NCBI GenBank assembly: GCA_963204745.1
Contig: CAUJHF010000030.1
Coordinates: 1-64,000, forward strand
Reading direction: 5' to 3'
From: Pseudomonadota bacterium
Lineage (GTDB): Bacteria > Pseudomonadota > Gammaproteobacteria > Steroidobacterales > GCA-2729495
DNA: 64,000 nt
A program made the position numbers and the translations under genes. Within the stretch, counting starts at the first letter, position 1. Every line of letters begins with the position of its first letter. Under the pieces are notes generated by a model. It searched no databases, was not told the DNA's origin, and saw only the letters and a program-made list of their open reading frames with translations. Below, piece after piece: positions 53,734 through 63,137 of this stretch.

Positions 53734-55244
53734 GCCGGTTTCTTCCAGGCGGCCGGGCCACGCAGTGCGACCGACCAGAGCGGTTCCGGCGCGACATTCC
53801 AGGCATCCAGCAGCGTGCTTGCGGCGAGGAACCCGGCGGCGGCAGCGCGCTCCATGAGCGCGGTCGGAAATGGCAGTTTCACAAAGTCTCCGGCCAGGGC
53901 GAGTCCTCGCCAGGGTGTGACCGTTTCAGGGCGCGCAGCGTAGCTGCCCGGTGCAAATGCCGGACAATCCTGCCGCAGCAGGAAGCGCTCTTCAACGATC
54001 TGTGCACCGGCCGTCTCCGGATAGAGGGTGTGCAGGCCGGCCAGCAACTCGCGCTTGAGCGCCTCCGTATCCGTGGCACCGGCCGCCAATGCATAGGCAT
54101 GCAGCTCGACCACCGAACCACCGGTACGCGCCGCCCAGTCGCGGCTCTCGTCTTCCAGCAACTCGAAAACGGAAATGTTGTCGAGCGGTCCGACGCCGGC
54201 CGTACCGGCAAATTGCGCGCGACCGGGAGCGACCGGCCTGTCCAGCCACAGACGCCATACGGCAAAGGCATTGGTGACACGCAGGGTGTCCACGGATGCG
54301 CGCCAGCTCACATCGTCGAGCGTCGGCGATGCCGCGACGATTGCCTTGACGGCTGACACATCGGTGGCCAGCACCAGCGCATCGGCACTCACCGAATCGC
54401 GATCGGTTTCAACGACCCAGCCGTCGTCCCGGCGAACCAGTGCACGCACCGACACACCGGTGCGCAGTGACACACCCAGCCGGTCGAGCAGGCGCCCGAG
54501 CGGCGTGAATATGCAGTCGGAGAACGGCCGGTTGGCCACATCGAAGACCAGGCCGTCGTAATTGGCGGTGAAATAGAAGTGCATCATCTGCAGCAGCTCC
54601 GCTGCCGACATGTCGGCCTGCGGATTGAAGCAGGAATGCGCGAACACATGCAGCAGGCGCTGACGGGCCAGCGGCGGGAAACGCAGTGAATCCAGATAGC
54701 CGCCGGCGGTCTGGCGGTCAAACTGCCCATAGGTATGGCCGCGTTCGAAGCGCAGCATCTCCATCGCTGCCGGGACATTCACCTTGATCAGGTCTCGCAG
54801 ACCGAGCGTCTCCGTTCGCCAGGTCAGCGTAGCGACATTGCGCAACGGTGCATGACTGAGCCCGGCAAAGGACTCATTGCCGGTCGGCGTGAGGATCGGA
54901 TAGTCGGTGGTGGCGGCCAGAAAACCAAGCTCGGGGTCGATCCTGCGCAGCAGTTGGCGCAGGTTGTAGTACTGGCGGAAGAAGGCGTGAAAGCCGCGTT
55001 CCATCTGGAAGCGCGTGCCGTCGCGGAGCTGGTCAGGCCAGGCACCGGCGCGGCCGCCGAGCCAGCTGTCTTTTTCCAGCAGCGTGACTTCGGCACCACG
55101 CTCGGCAAGTACTGTTGCCGCGGCAATCCCGGCGAGGCCGCCGCCGATCACGACCACACGCCGCACGGTTTCCAGCCGTGCGGCACGGCCGGCAAGCACC
55201 GGCAGCAGCACTGGTTTCGCATGTCGGGACGGTGGTTTCTGCAC
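53730..55244 (-). CDS. CrtU-like carotenoid desaturase/methyltransferase-type FAD oxidoreductase
   Basis: A protein of about 504 residues. FAD-binding VVVIGGGLAGIAAATVLAER and GRAGAWPDQL appear early, and the GFHAFFRQYYNLRQLLRRID motif is that of the isorenieratene-synthase-type (CrtU) branch rather than CrtI. A C-terminal GLALAGDFVKLPFPTALMER closes the FAD domain. CrtU converts beta rings to aromatic rings. GTG 55244 is used, with a purine-rich AGGGG just upstream. The rest of a carotenoid pathway (crtE, crtB, crtI, crtY) is not in this window. Confidence 0.78.
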   Translation of the reverse strand: MQKPPSRHAKPVLLPVLAGRAARLETVRRVVVIGGGLAGIAAATVLAERGAEVTLLEKDSWLGGRAGAWPDQLRDGTRFQMERGFHAFFRQYYNLRQLLRRIDPELGFLAATTDYPILTPTGNESFAGLSHAPLRNVATLTWRTETLGLRDLIKVNVPAAMEMLRFERGHTYGQFDRQTAGGYLDSLRFPPLARQRLLHVFAHSCFNPQADMSAAELLQMMHFYFTANYDGLVFDVANRPFSDCIFTPLGRLLDRLGVSLRTGVSVRALVRRDDGWVVETDRDSVSADALVLATDVSAVKAIVAASPTLDDVSWRASVDTLRVTNAFAVWRLWLDRPVAPGRAQFAGTAGVGPLDNISVFELLEDESRDWAARTGGSVVELHAYALAAGATDTEALKRELLAGLHTLYPETAGAQIVEERFLLRQDCPAFAPGSYAARPETVTPWRGLALAGDFVKLPFPTALMERAAAAGFLAASTLLDAWNVAPEPLWSVALRGPAAWKKPA

Positions 55245-55303
55245 ACCCCTATTCTGTCAGACCCCAAAGGGAAGCGGCCGGTTTTTCCGTTATGCTCCGG
55301 ACC

Positions 55304-55602
55304 ATGCGCATTGACGTGATTCCTTCGCCGGATTCGTCACCCGGCGAGATCCTCGAACCTGGCCTGCTCGCCGAGCGTTACGGCATCGGCGCGGTATGGA
55401 CCTCAATCTACCCCTCCTCACGCGACCCTTTCATCAGCTTTTTGTCTGCACGCCACCAGCGCGGAACAGGTCCTCAATTACAACGGCAGGATCTTCCAGG
55501 TCTGGGGGTACAAACCGGTCTGGGCCACCGACGCACCGCCAGCAGGCCGTGGCCGAAGCGCGACGACTGATCGGCGAGCAGCTCGTCCCGGCCCTGCAGT
55601 AG
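55304..55602 (+). pseudogene. Decayed LLM-class flavin oxidoreductase paralogue
   Basis: Three pieces match the intact gene at 55642 in three different frames: N terminus (55304-about 55440, EPGLLAERYGIGAVW, SRDPF), a middle stretch (about 55458-55540, NYNGRIFQVWGYKP against NYNGEIYKVWGYQP) and the C terminus (about 55540-55602, RRLIGEQLVPALQ against IRLIGERVIPAL). Large internal parts are missing, with frame shifts at both joins. It is a tandem duplicate that has been degraded. Confidence 0.82.
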
Positions 55603-55641
55603 ACTCCCGGGCCTGATAACAGCATCGGAAGGGCTGGTCGC

Positions 55642-56649
55642 ATGGAAATCGACATCATCCTCAACGAATTCGCCTCGCCACAGGAAGCTGCCGAGCTCGG
55701 CCTGATGGCAGAGCGTTACGGCGCCCGCGGCGTCTGGTCCAGCAATTACGGCTGGTCGCGCGATCCCTTTTTCACCCTGTCGCTGCTCGCCCATCAGTCG
55801 TCGCGCATCCGGCTCGGGCCGATGGCCGTCAGTCCGGCCGAACTGCACCCGCTGAAAATGGCGAACCTGCTCTTCTCGCTCAACGAGCTCTCGCGCGGCC
55901 GGGCCATGATCATGGTCGGCGGCGGCGGCGCGGTGCTGCAGGCAATCGGTGGCAAACGCGAACGAATGATCCGGCGTACCCGCGAATGCCTGGAGATTCT
56001 CAAGGGCGCATCACCCGACAAGATGATGAATTACAACGGCGAGATCTATAAAGTCTGGGGTTACCAGCCGAAGTGGTACACGGACACGCCACCGCTGATC
56101 TACTTCGGTTCCAACCACCCGCAGAGTCGCAAGCTGTCCACCGAGCTGGCAGACGGACTGATCACCAGCGATTTCGTCGTGCCGCTGATGAAGGACTTCA
56201 TCGCCAGGGCGCATGCCGAGCTGAACGCCGCCGGCCGCTCGACGCGCGATTTTCGCATCAGCAACTTCTGGGCCTGGCACATCAAGAAGGATCCGGCGGC
56301 GTCGATGCGCGAAGCGCGGCGCGAGCTGATGCTGCGTGGCTGGCTCGGCGAGCAGTACTTCAAGCCATTTCTCGACGCGGATGAAGTGCAGCTGATGCGC
56401 GCCCACGAGCAGGATTTTCTGAACGCCTTCCTGCGCGGCACCGATGTGATCGAGAACGTGCCCGACGAACTGGTGACCAAAATGGTCCGCAACATCTCCT
56501 TTGTTGGCGGCCTCGACCAGATCGAGCCGGCCATCGAAACGCTCAAGGCCTTCGCTGCAGCCGGTCTGACAGAAATCGCCCTGCGCGTGCACGACGACCC
56601 GGCGGATGCGATCCGCCTGATCGGCGAGCGCGTGATCCCGGCCTTGTAG
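55642..56649 (+). CDS. LLM-class flavin-dependent oxidoreductase
   Basis: A 335-residue bacterial-luciferase-like TIM-barrel monooxygenase: LAHQSSRIRLGPMAVSP, MIMVGGGGAVLQAIGG and ERMIRRTRECLEILKG are typical, with FMN or F420 as cofactor. The stop TAG is part of a REP-like GTAG element. A broken paralogue lies 40 bases upstream. Substrate unknown. Confidence 0.9.
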   Translation: MEIDIILNEFASPQEAAELGLMAERYGARGVWSSNYGWSRDPFFTLSLLAHQSSRIRLGPMAVSPAELHPLKMANLLFSLNELSRGRAMIMVGGGGAVLQAIGGKRERMIRRTRECLEILKGASPDKMMNYNGEIYKVWGYQPKWYTDTPPLIYFGSNHPQSRKLSTELADGLITSDFVVPLMKDFIARAHAELNAAGRSTRDFRISNFWAWHIKKDPAASMREARRELMLRGWLGEQYFKPFLDADEVQLMRAHEQDFLNAFLRGTDVIENVPDELVTKMVRNISFVGGLDQIEPAIETLKAFAAAGLTEIALRVHDDPADAIRLIGERVIPAL

Positions 56650-56666
56650 CAGCGCCTGCAGGCGCG
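56645..56666 (+). repeat. Second GTAG-type REP-like palindrome
   Basis: GTAG followed by a perfect 14-base palindrome GCGCCTGCAGGCGC (56652-56665). Its architecture resembles the element at 40680, though the stem differs. It overlaps the LLM-gene stop codon, in a convergent intergenic gap. Confidence 0.5.
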
Positions 56667-56685
56667 TCAGGCAGTCAGGCCCGGC

Positions 56686-57696
56686 TCAGATCAGGAAACG
56701 GCCCACCCACCAGGCGCAGGCGGCGATCAGTCCCGAGGCCGGGATCGTCACGATCCAGGCGACAACGATGTTGCCGGCCACGCCCCAGCGCACCGCCGAA
56801 AAGCCGCGCTGCGCCGAACCGACGCCGATGATGGATCCCGTGATGGTGTGCGTGGTCGACACCGGGATACCAAGGTCCGACGCGAAAAACACCGCCATCG
56901 CACCGCCGGTTTCCGCCGAAAAGCCACCGACCGGCTTGATCTTGGTGATGCGCTGACCCATGGTCTTGACGATACGCCAGCCGCCAAACAGTGTGCCGCA
57001 GGCGATGGCGGCAAAGCAGCTCGTGATGACCCAGGTCGGCAGATGCTCACGCGTCGCGCCCCCTGAGGCAATCAGCAGCAGCCAGATGATCCCCATCGTC
57101 TTCTGCGCATCATTGCTGCCGTGGCCAAGGCTGTACATGGCAGATGACACGAGCTGCAGCTTGCGAAAGACGCGATCGACCCGGTTGGGCGGAATCCTGA
57201 AACAGATCCAGGATATCGTGATGATCAGTATCGCACTCCACAAAAAACCGATCACCGGTGAGGCAACGATAAACAGGGCGGTCTTGAGAATGCCCGGGGC
57301 AAGCAATGCGCCGGTACCGGACTTTGCCAGCATCGCACCGATCATGCCGCCGATCAGCGCGTGCGATGAACTCGACGGGATGCCGTAGTACCAGGTAATG
57401 CCATTCCAGATGATGGCGCCGATGAGTGCGCCAAAAATTACATGGTAGTCAACGAGCCCGGGTTCAATGATGCCTTTGCCGACAGTAGCAGCCACCTTCA
57501 TCTCGAAAATGGCGATGGCCAGAAAATTGAACATCGCCGCCCAGACGACAGCCTGGTAGGGCTTGAGCACTCCGGTTGAGACGACCGTCGCAATCGAGTT
57601 CGCGGCGTCGTGAAAGCCGTTCATGAAATCGAAGACCAGCGCCAGTCCGACGAGCAGGACCAGGGTGCTGAAGGTGAACTGCGGATCGATGTTCAA
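56686..57696 (-). CDS. PiT-family inorganic phosphate transporter
   Basis: A 336-residue permease with about ten membrane helices and duplicated PiT signatures: FMNGFHDAANSIATVV in the first half and SLGHGSNDAQKTMGIIW in the second; GIPSSSSHALIGGMIG and GIPVSTTHTITGSIIG are the paired repeats. It takes up phosphate (often as metal phosphate) with H+ or Na+. The TTG at 57696 is the start, overlapping the DUF47 stop as TTGA. Confidence 0.94.
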   Translation of the reverse strand: MNIDPQFTFSTLVLLVGLALVFDFMNGFHDAANSIATVVSTGVLKPYQAVVWAAMFNFLAIAIFEMKVAATVGKGIIEPGLVDYHVIFGALIGAIIWNGITWYYGIPSSSSHALIGGMIGAMLAKSGTGALLAPGILKTALFIVASPVIGFLWSAILIITISWICFRIPPNRVDRVFRKLQLVSSAMYSLGHGSNDAQKTMGIIWLLLIASGGATREHLPTWVITSCFAAIACGTLFGGWRIVKTMGQRITKIKPVGGFSAETGGAMAVFFASDLGIPVSTTHTITGSIIGVGSAQRGFSAVRWGVAGNIVVAWIVTIPASGLIAACAWWVGRFLI

Positions 57697-58334
57697 CCGT
57701 TTTCCAGCACAACGCCTTCGATCACGTTGGCAACGTCCTGGCACTTGTCGGTGGCCGTCTCAAGCAGTTCGTAGATAGCCTGCAGCTTGATCACCTGGCG
57801 CACATCAGTCTCGTCGCGAAACAGCCTGGAGATGGCGCCCCGCAACACGCGATCAGCATCCGACTCAAGCCCGTCGATCTCCTGACAAACCATCAGGATC
57901 GATGGTGCGTTCTTCATCGAGGACATCAGACCGGTTGCCGCCTGCACCCTTTCGCAACAGATTCTCACCAGGTCGGCAAGGTGTGACGCTTCCGGTTCGA
58001 CGGCCTGGATATCGTAGAGCAACAGCGATTCGGCAGCATCCTGCATCAGGTCCAGGATGTCATCCATGCGCGAAATCATGCGATGAATATCATCACGATC
58101 GAATGGGGTAACGAAGGTCTTGTGAAGCAACTGTACCGCATCATGGGTAACGCGATCGGCCGCACGCTCGAGTTCACCGATCCGGGTAATGCGCGCCGCC
58201 CGTGCCGGTACGTTGGCGTAATCCTCAAGCAACTCGGCGAGTACCGTACCGCCCTGCACCAGCAGTGCGGCATGCTGGTTGAAAAGGTCGAAAAACCTCC
58301 CCTCTCGGGGCATCAACCGGGAGAACAATTGCAT
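57693..58334 (-). CDS. DUF47/PhoU-like phosphate transport accessory protein
   Basis: A 213-residue DUF47 protein, all helical with PhoU-like metal-binding repeats (EGRFFDLFNQHAALL, ELERAADRVTHDAVQLL, HRMISRMDDILDLMQDA). The family regulates the adjacent PiT permease. Start ATG 58334 gives the canonical MQLFSRLMPREGRFF. It is coupled to the PiT gene by a four-base overlap. Confidence 0.92.
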   Translation of the reverse strand: MQLFSRLMPREGRFFDLFNQHAALLVQGGTVLAELLEDYANVPARAARITRIGELERAADRVTHDAVQLLHKTFVTPFDRDDIHRMISRMDDILDLMQDAAESLLLYDIQAVEPEASHLADLVRICCERVQAATGLMSSMKNAPSILMVCQEIDGLESDADRVLRGAISRLFRDETDVRQVIKLQAIYELLETATDKCQDVANVIEGVVLENG

Positions 58335-58417
58335 CAGGATGTCTCGTTTATGCGCGCTTTCGGCACAGGTTAGCAGAAAGTGCCCGGTTCGAAGCACCAT
58401 CGACCGGTCGAGGCAGT

Positions 58418-61003
58418 TCAGGGTGCAATTGCGGAGGGGCCCGGCGGCTTGCCAAACAGTGACTTGAGCACGGCGAGATCGGCAAAGTTCACCCGCGCAT
58501 CGTCATTCAGATCGTAGTTGGGATCGGCGCTGCCAAATGCCGAGCGGAACATCGCCAGGTCGGCGAAATTCACTTTGCCGTTGTTGTCCAGGTCAGCATC
58601 GCAGATGTTGCCATAGCCATCACCATCAGAGTCGCGCTGACTGGTGTTCGCGATGCCGAGGCAGTTGTCACTGCCATCATCAACCTGGTCATTGTCCGCA
58701 TCCCTGATCACGTGCACGGTTACCGTAGCGATCGCAGACTTGGAGCCATCATCGATGGCGTACTGAAAGGTGTCGTCGCCAAGGAACCCCGGATCTGGAG
58801 TGTAGGTTACGGTCGCATCGACACAGCAGTAACCAGTGTTCCCGTTATGGACCATCGCGCTGCCATGCTGCGGATTTGTGTACAGGCCGACAGTGCGCGG
58901 ATAGCTGAAGCCGAGATCGTTCTGCAGGATACCCACCTCAACCGGATTTCCGGCGCCGGTTGTCACCGTATCGTCCTGCGCGATATAGGGCACCACGTGG
59001 ACGGTGACCGTCGCCGTATCGGTACGCACGCCGTCACTGAGCGCATAGCTCATCGTCGCATCGTAGGCACCACCACCACTGGCGTAGTAATGGATGGCCA
59101 CGTTCGACCGGGTGCCTGGTGAGTTATAGACGTATGCAGAGCCCTGCGCCGGCCCACTGAGAATCGTCAGTGTTACCGGCTCCTGGAAGCCGAGATCATT
59201 GGCAGCAACATAGAAGTACGAGTAGCCGGAGTTGCTGAGCACGTGGTAGGAATCGTCCACGGCCTTGTAGGGCAGTACCGAAATCGACACCGTAGCCGAT
59301 GCAGTATTGATGCCGTTGGTGACCTGGTACTGCAGACTGTCGTTGCCGCTGAACCCTGCAGTCGGCGTGTAGTTGATGCGCAGCGCAGCCGCATCACCCG
59401 GCGAACCGGAGACTACCGCTGTGCCGTGCAGCGGACTGCCCGTGACTGTCACCGTCACCGGAGGACCGCTGAAGCCCAGGTCGTTGGCCAGCACGTCGAT
59501 CGCTACCGGTGTGTAGAGCTGCGTCTCCGCAACGTCAGGGTTAGCTTGTGGTGTAGCCACGGTGACGGTAACCGTGGCGGTATCTGCCAGCGTGCCATCG
59601 TCTGCAGCGTACTGGAAGGTATCCACGCCTTCGAATCCCGGATTTGGCGTGTAGCTGACAGTGACAACCGACGGATCGCCCGGGGAATTGTTGACAGTGG
59701 CCGTGCCGTTCTGCGCACCGGTGGCAATGCTGACTGTCACCGGGTTGGCAAAGCCATCATCATTGCCCAGCACATCGATGTTCAGCGGCGTGGAAAGATA
59801 CGCCGTGACATCATCATCGTATGCGCCAGGAGGCGCTGTACGGATTGCGGTCAGCGTGCCGTTGGTGGCCGCGATATAGAGCGTGTGGTCCGCGATAGCC
59901 AGCTGGCCGGCTACCGGATAACTCCAGTCACTCAGGCGAGTACCCAGGTTAAGCGCGTAGGTGTTGCTGCTGCCGCTGACCAGGACGTGGGTATCGGTCA
60001 CGATCATGGGTCCGGACAGGCTGCCGGCGGGCGAACTCCATGACCACAACAGGGTACCGGTCAGCTGGTCCCGTGCGGTCAACGCGCCGTTGTCGATAGC
60101 GTAGATCACCCCCTTGGCAACAGAGGGCTGACCGGAAAAATTCCTCTGCAGTTCCCAGGCGATGACGCGACTACCGAGATCAAAGCGGATCAGCCGACCG
60201 TCATGTATCGCCAGAACATCATTCGCGCCGCCGAGCACGGGCGCGAGATCCATGGACCAGCCGTTCCAGTCAAAATTCGGATCGGAAATACTGTAGGCCA
60301 CCAGCCCCGTTTGCCGGTTAATCACGGAAAGCGCAGGGGAATAGGAACCGGTATAGGCATACGCATAATTTGCGTCAACCGCGGGAGTCCAGCGATCATA
60401 CTGGTTCAGCCCAACAGACCATTTCCGGGCACCATCAATCGCACTGAATGCATACATTCCGCCGTAAGCACCAGCATTCACATAAACGACATCGTCCACG
60501 ATGGTTGGTGCATAGTAATTTTCCCACTGGGCGCCAAATTCAGACTGAAAGATGACCTGACCGGTAGAAGCGTCATAGGCGCGAAGATAGGGTGGAGTGG
60601 AACCGCTGCTCACCTTGCCCGTCTGGAGATAGACCCGGCCATTGGCATAGGCCGGCGGATTGACGGAATACAGGCCGCTGTACTCGACATGCCAGAGACT
60701 CGCACCTGATGCAGCATCGTAGACGTACAGACCTGCGGTATTGAAGTAGGTAGGGTTGCTGACAAAAACCTTGCCGTCGCCCACGGCCACGGGATTCAGG
60801 GCCTGCCCGTTTGCCGCCGTGATCTGCCACTTCTGCGCGAACTCACTGGTGCTTAGCGACTGGGGTACATAGCCGGTATGCGCCGCATTCCCCTGAAAAC
60901 CCGGCCAGTCGGCGGCCAGCGCACCGGAAGCAAAAACGCTCAGCAACAACGGCAGCAGGCCTGCCGACAGGCTGTGCCCACGCCAATACCGGATATTCGC
61001 CAT
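58418..61003 (-). CDS. Secreted PQQ-propeller/tandem-95/dockerin-like multidomain protein
   Basis: An 861-residue extracytoplasmic protein. A signal peptide (1-30, ending ALA) leads into a PQQ-type beta-propeller (about 31-375), four Ig-like tandem-95 repeats (to about 745; GFEGVDTFQYAADDGT, GFSGNDSLQYQVTNG, GFLGDDTFQYAIDDGS) and a C-terminal Ca-binding segment with thrombospondin-3-like acidic repeats (DSDGDGYGNICDADLDNNGK) and two dockerin-like EF loops (NFADLAMFRSAFG, NFADLAVLKSLFG). No transmembrane anchor is seen. Start ATG 61003 is preceded by GGGGGAAT. Role: probably cell-surface binding; the partner (cohesin) is not in the window. Confidence 0.85.
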   Translation of the reverse strand: MANIRYWRGHSLSAGLLPLLLSVFASGALAADWPGFQGNAAHTGYVPQSLSTSEFAQKWQITAANGQALNPVAVGDGKVFVSNPTYFNTAGLYVYDAASGASLWHVEYSGLYSVNPPAYANGRVYLQTGKVSSGSTPPYLRAYDASTGQVIFQSEFGAQWENYYAPTIVDDVVYVNAGAYGGMYAFSAIDGARKWSVGLNQYDRWTPAVDANYAYAYTGSYSPALSVINRQTGLVAYSISDPNFDWNGWSMDLAPVLGGANDVLAIHDGRLIRFDLGSRVIAWELQRNFSGQPSVAKGVIYAIDNGALTARDQLTGTLLWSWSSPAGSLSGPMIVTDTHVLVSGSSNTYALNLGTRLSDWSYPVAGQLAIADHTLYIAATNGTLTAIRTAPPGAYDDDVTAYLSTPLNIDVLGNDDGFANPVTVSIATGAQNGTATVNNSPGDPSVVTVSYTPNPGFEGVDTFQYAADDGTLADTATVTVTVATPQANPDVAETQLYTPVAIDVLANDLGFSGPPVTVTVTGSPLHGTAVVSGSPGDAAALRINYTPTAGFSGNDSLQYQVTNGINTASATVSISVLPYKAVDDSYHVLSNSGYSYFYVAANDLGFQEPVTLTILSGPAQGSAYVYNSPGTRSNVAIHYYASGGGAYDATMSYALSDGVRTDTATVTVHVVPYIAQDDTVTTGAGNPVEVGILQNDLGFSYPRTVGLYTNPQHGSAMVHNGNTGYCCVDATVTYTPDPGFLGDDTFQYAIDDGSKSAIATVTVHVIRDADNDQVDDGSDNCLGIANTSQRDSDGDGYGNICDADLDNNGKVNFADLAMFRSAFGSADPNYDLNDDARVNFADLAVLKSLFGKPPGPSAIAP

Positions 61004-61096
61004 GAGATTCCCCCGAATCTGCCGTTTTCTTGCGCCGGCTTGTCTGACCAACAATACCGCGAAGCAGCGTGATGCGCCATTCAACATAAGTCCGAT

Positions 61097-61948
61097 TCAG
61101 ACCGCGAGCCGCCATGCACCTCCGTCGCGTACGATGCGGCCCGCCGAGGGCGTCGCGAAGTGACTGCCAAACACCAATACCGGCGCATCGCCGTAGCGCG
61201 CGATGAAGTCGAGCCGGGTGCGCAGGGCCATGGCCTTGTCGAAATCAAAAGGGCTGGACCAGTGCGGCCGGGCCAGCTGGCAAGGGTGATGCATGAGGTC
61301 GCCGGTCACGATCGCCTGCTCGCCCCGCGATGCGATGCGGATCGACACATGGCCCGGTGAATGACCGGGCGTCGACTCGAGCCAGACTTCGTCGGTGATG
61401 CGGAAATCGGGCGCCACACATTCGCCCTGCCCCGTGTCGAATACCGGTCGCACTGAATCCCCGGCGTAATCGCCCAGCGCACTGACCGGCGCCTTGTCGA
61501 GCCATGCCCAGTCCTGGGCGCTGAAGATGTAACGCGCCGACGGAAAGGTCGGCTGCCAGCGACCCTCGATGAGCATGGTGTTCCAGCCCACATGATCCGG
61601 ATGCAGGTGCGTGCAGACCACGAAGTCGACCTGCTCGCGGGGAAAACCTGCTGCAGCAATCTCCTCCAGAAACATTCCCTGGCGACGGTTCCACTGCGGC
61701 ACGATGCGCGGCTTGTCATTGCCGAGACAGGTGTCGATGACAATGCGCTGGCCACAGCTCTCGACCAGCAGCGAGTGAATGCTGCTGATGAGCCGCCCCT
61801 CCGCCGTCACGAAGTGTGGCTTCAGCCAACCGATGGGTGCGAGATTTTCCGGTGTCGCCTCGGGCAGCATGATTGCCGCGCTCATCGATGCGTCTTCGCT
61901 CTCGATGATCCGCGTGATGGTGACGTCACCAACTTTCCAGCGCTGCAT
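61097..61948 (-). CDS. MBL-fold metallo-hydrolase
   Basis: A 283-residue metallo-beta-lactamase-fold hydrolase with the zinc motif THLHPDHVGW (His114, His116, Asp118, His119) and later TGDLMHHP and FGSHF. It resembles the lactonase-like MBL family, but a substrate cannot be named. It starts at ATG 61948 and is 55 bases from the alcohol dehydrogenase stop on the same strand. Confidence 0.9.
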   Translation of the reverse strand: MQRWKVGDVTITRIIESEDASMSAAIMLPEATPENLAPIGWLKPHFVTAEGRLISSIHSLLVESCGQRIVIDTCLGNDKPRIVPQWNRRQGMFLEEIAAAGFPREQVDFVVCTHLHPDHVGWNTMLIEGRWQPTFPSARYIFSAQDWAWLDKAPVSALGDYAGDSVRPVFDTGQGECVAPDFRITDEVWLESTPGHSPGHVSIRIASRGEQAIVTGDLMHHPCQLARPHWSSPFDFDKAMALRTRLDFIARYGDAPVLVFGSHFATPSAGRIVRDGGAWRLAV

Positions 61949-62003
61949 TACCGCGTTACCACACTACTGTTCCGGCAAATGAAACCGCAGGCCGCAATGC
62001 CGG

Positions 62004-63053
62004 CTACCCGACGACAAGCACCTTCGCCCCGCGTATGTGCCGGCGCTTCAGCTCCACCAATGCCCGATTGGCTTCCTCCAGCGCATAGCACTCGACCACC
62101 GGCCGCAGCGGAATCTCCGCCGCCAGCTGCAGAAACGCCTGCACATCACGACGTGTGACATTGGCCACGCTCTTGATCTCCTTCTCGCGCCACAACTGCC
62201 GCGCATAATCCAGATCCAGCAACACGGCCTGATCGACCGCCTCCTTGCGAATGGCGTTGATGACGAGGCGCCCGCCTGCATCCAGGTTGTTCAGCGCCTC
62301 GACGACAGGTGTCCAGACCGGCGTCGTGTCGATGATCGCGGCGCAGGGCTGCGGCGACCGGTCCTTCGTATCGCCAGCCCAGGCTGCACCCAGCTCGAGG
62401 GCAAAGGCGCGCTCCTCGGGGCTGCGCGCAAAAACCACCACCGGCGAATGCGGAAACTGGTGCCGCGCCAATGCCAGAACCAGGTGCGCCGATGCCCCGA
62501 AACCGGTCAGGCCCAGCGTCTGGCCATCCTCCAGATTCGTCAGTGACAGCGAACGATAGCCGATGGCACCGGCGCAGAGCAGCGGTGCAGCCTCGACGTC
62601 GGGCAAGGCATCCGGCAAGCGACAGGCGAAATCGGCCCGCACCGTCATGTACTGCGCATAACCGCCGTGCGCATCGAGACCGGTGGCCTTGAAGCCGGCA
62701 CAGAGGTTCTCTCGCCCGCTGCGGCAGAATTCACAGCTGCCGCAGGCTGAATAGATCCACGCGACGCCAACCCGGTCACCGGGCTGCAGGCCGGCGCGCT
62801 TCAGCACGCCCTGTGGATCACGATTCCCCAGCGCGGCAACACGACCCACGACCTGATGGCCCAGGATGACCGGCAGTCGCGGCGGCGGCAGGCGACCTTC
62901 GATCTCGTCGAGTTCGGTATGGCACACGCCACAGGCTGCTACCCTGATCAGGATTTCGCCGTCGCCGGCAACCGGTTCCGGCAGATCACAAGGCGTCAGC
63001 GGCGTGTCGTTGTCCGCCAGACTGGTGATTCGTTCAAGGACCATTGCGCGCAT
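62004..63053 (-). CDS. Zinc-dependent alcohol dehydrogenase
   Basis: A 349-residue medium-chain dehydrogenase. Catalytic zinc ligands sit in CGVCHTE (Cys44, His45) and GHQVVG (His66), structural zinc cysteines in CGSCEFCRSGRENLC (104, 107, 110, 118), and the NAD motif LTGFGASAHLV in the second domain. It oxidises a primary or secondary alcohol, or reduces an aldehyde. The gene precedes the MBL hydrolase on the same strand. Confidence 0.92.
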   Translation of the reverse strand: MRAMVLERITSLADNDTPLTPCDLPEPVAGDGEILIRVAACGVCHTELDEIEGRLPPPRLPVILGHQVVGRVAALGNRDPQGVLKRAGLQPGDRVGVAWIYSACGSCEFCRSGRENLCAGFKATGLDAHGGYAQYMTVRADFACRLPDALPDVEAAPLLCAGAIGYRSLSLTNLEDGQTLGLTGFGASAHLVLALARHQFPHSPVVVFARSPEERAFALELGAAWAGDTKDRSPQPCAAIIDTTPVWTPVVEALNNLDAGGRLVINAIRKEAVDQAVLLDLDYARQLWREKEIKSVANVTRRDVQAFLQLAAEIPLRPVVECYALEEANRALVELKRRHIRGAKVLVVG

Positions 63054-63137
63054 TGTGCTTACCGTGGGCGATGCGTCTTATTGACATCGACTGTTTCGAC
63101 TAGACTCCGATTCTGTATTCAATCGGGCCAGGATGCG

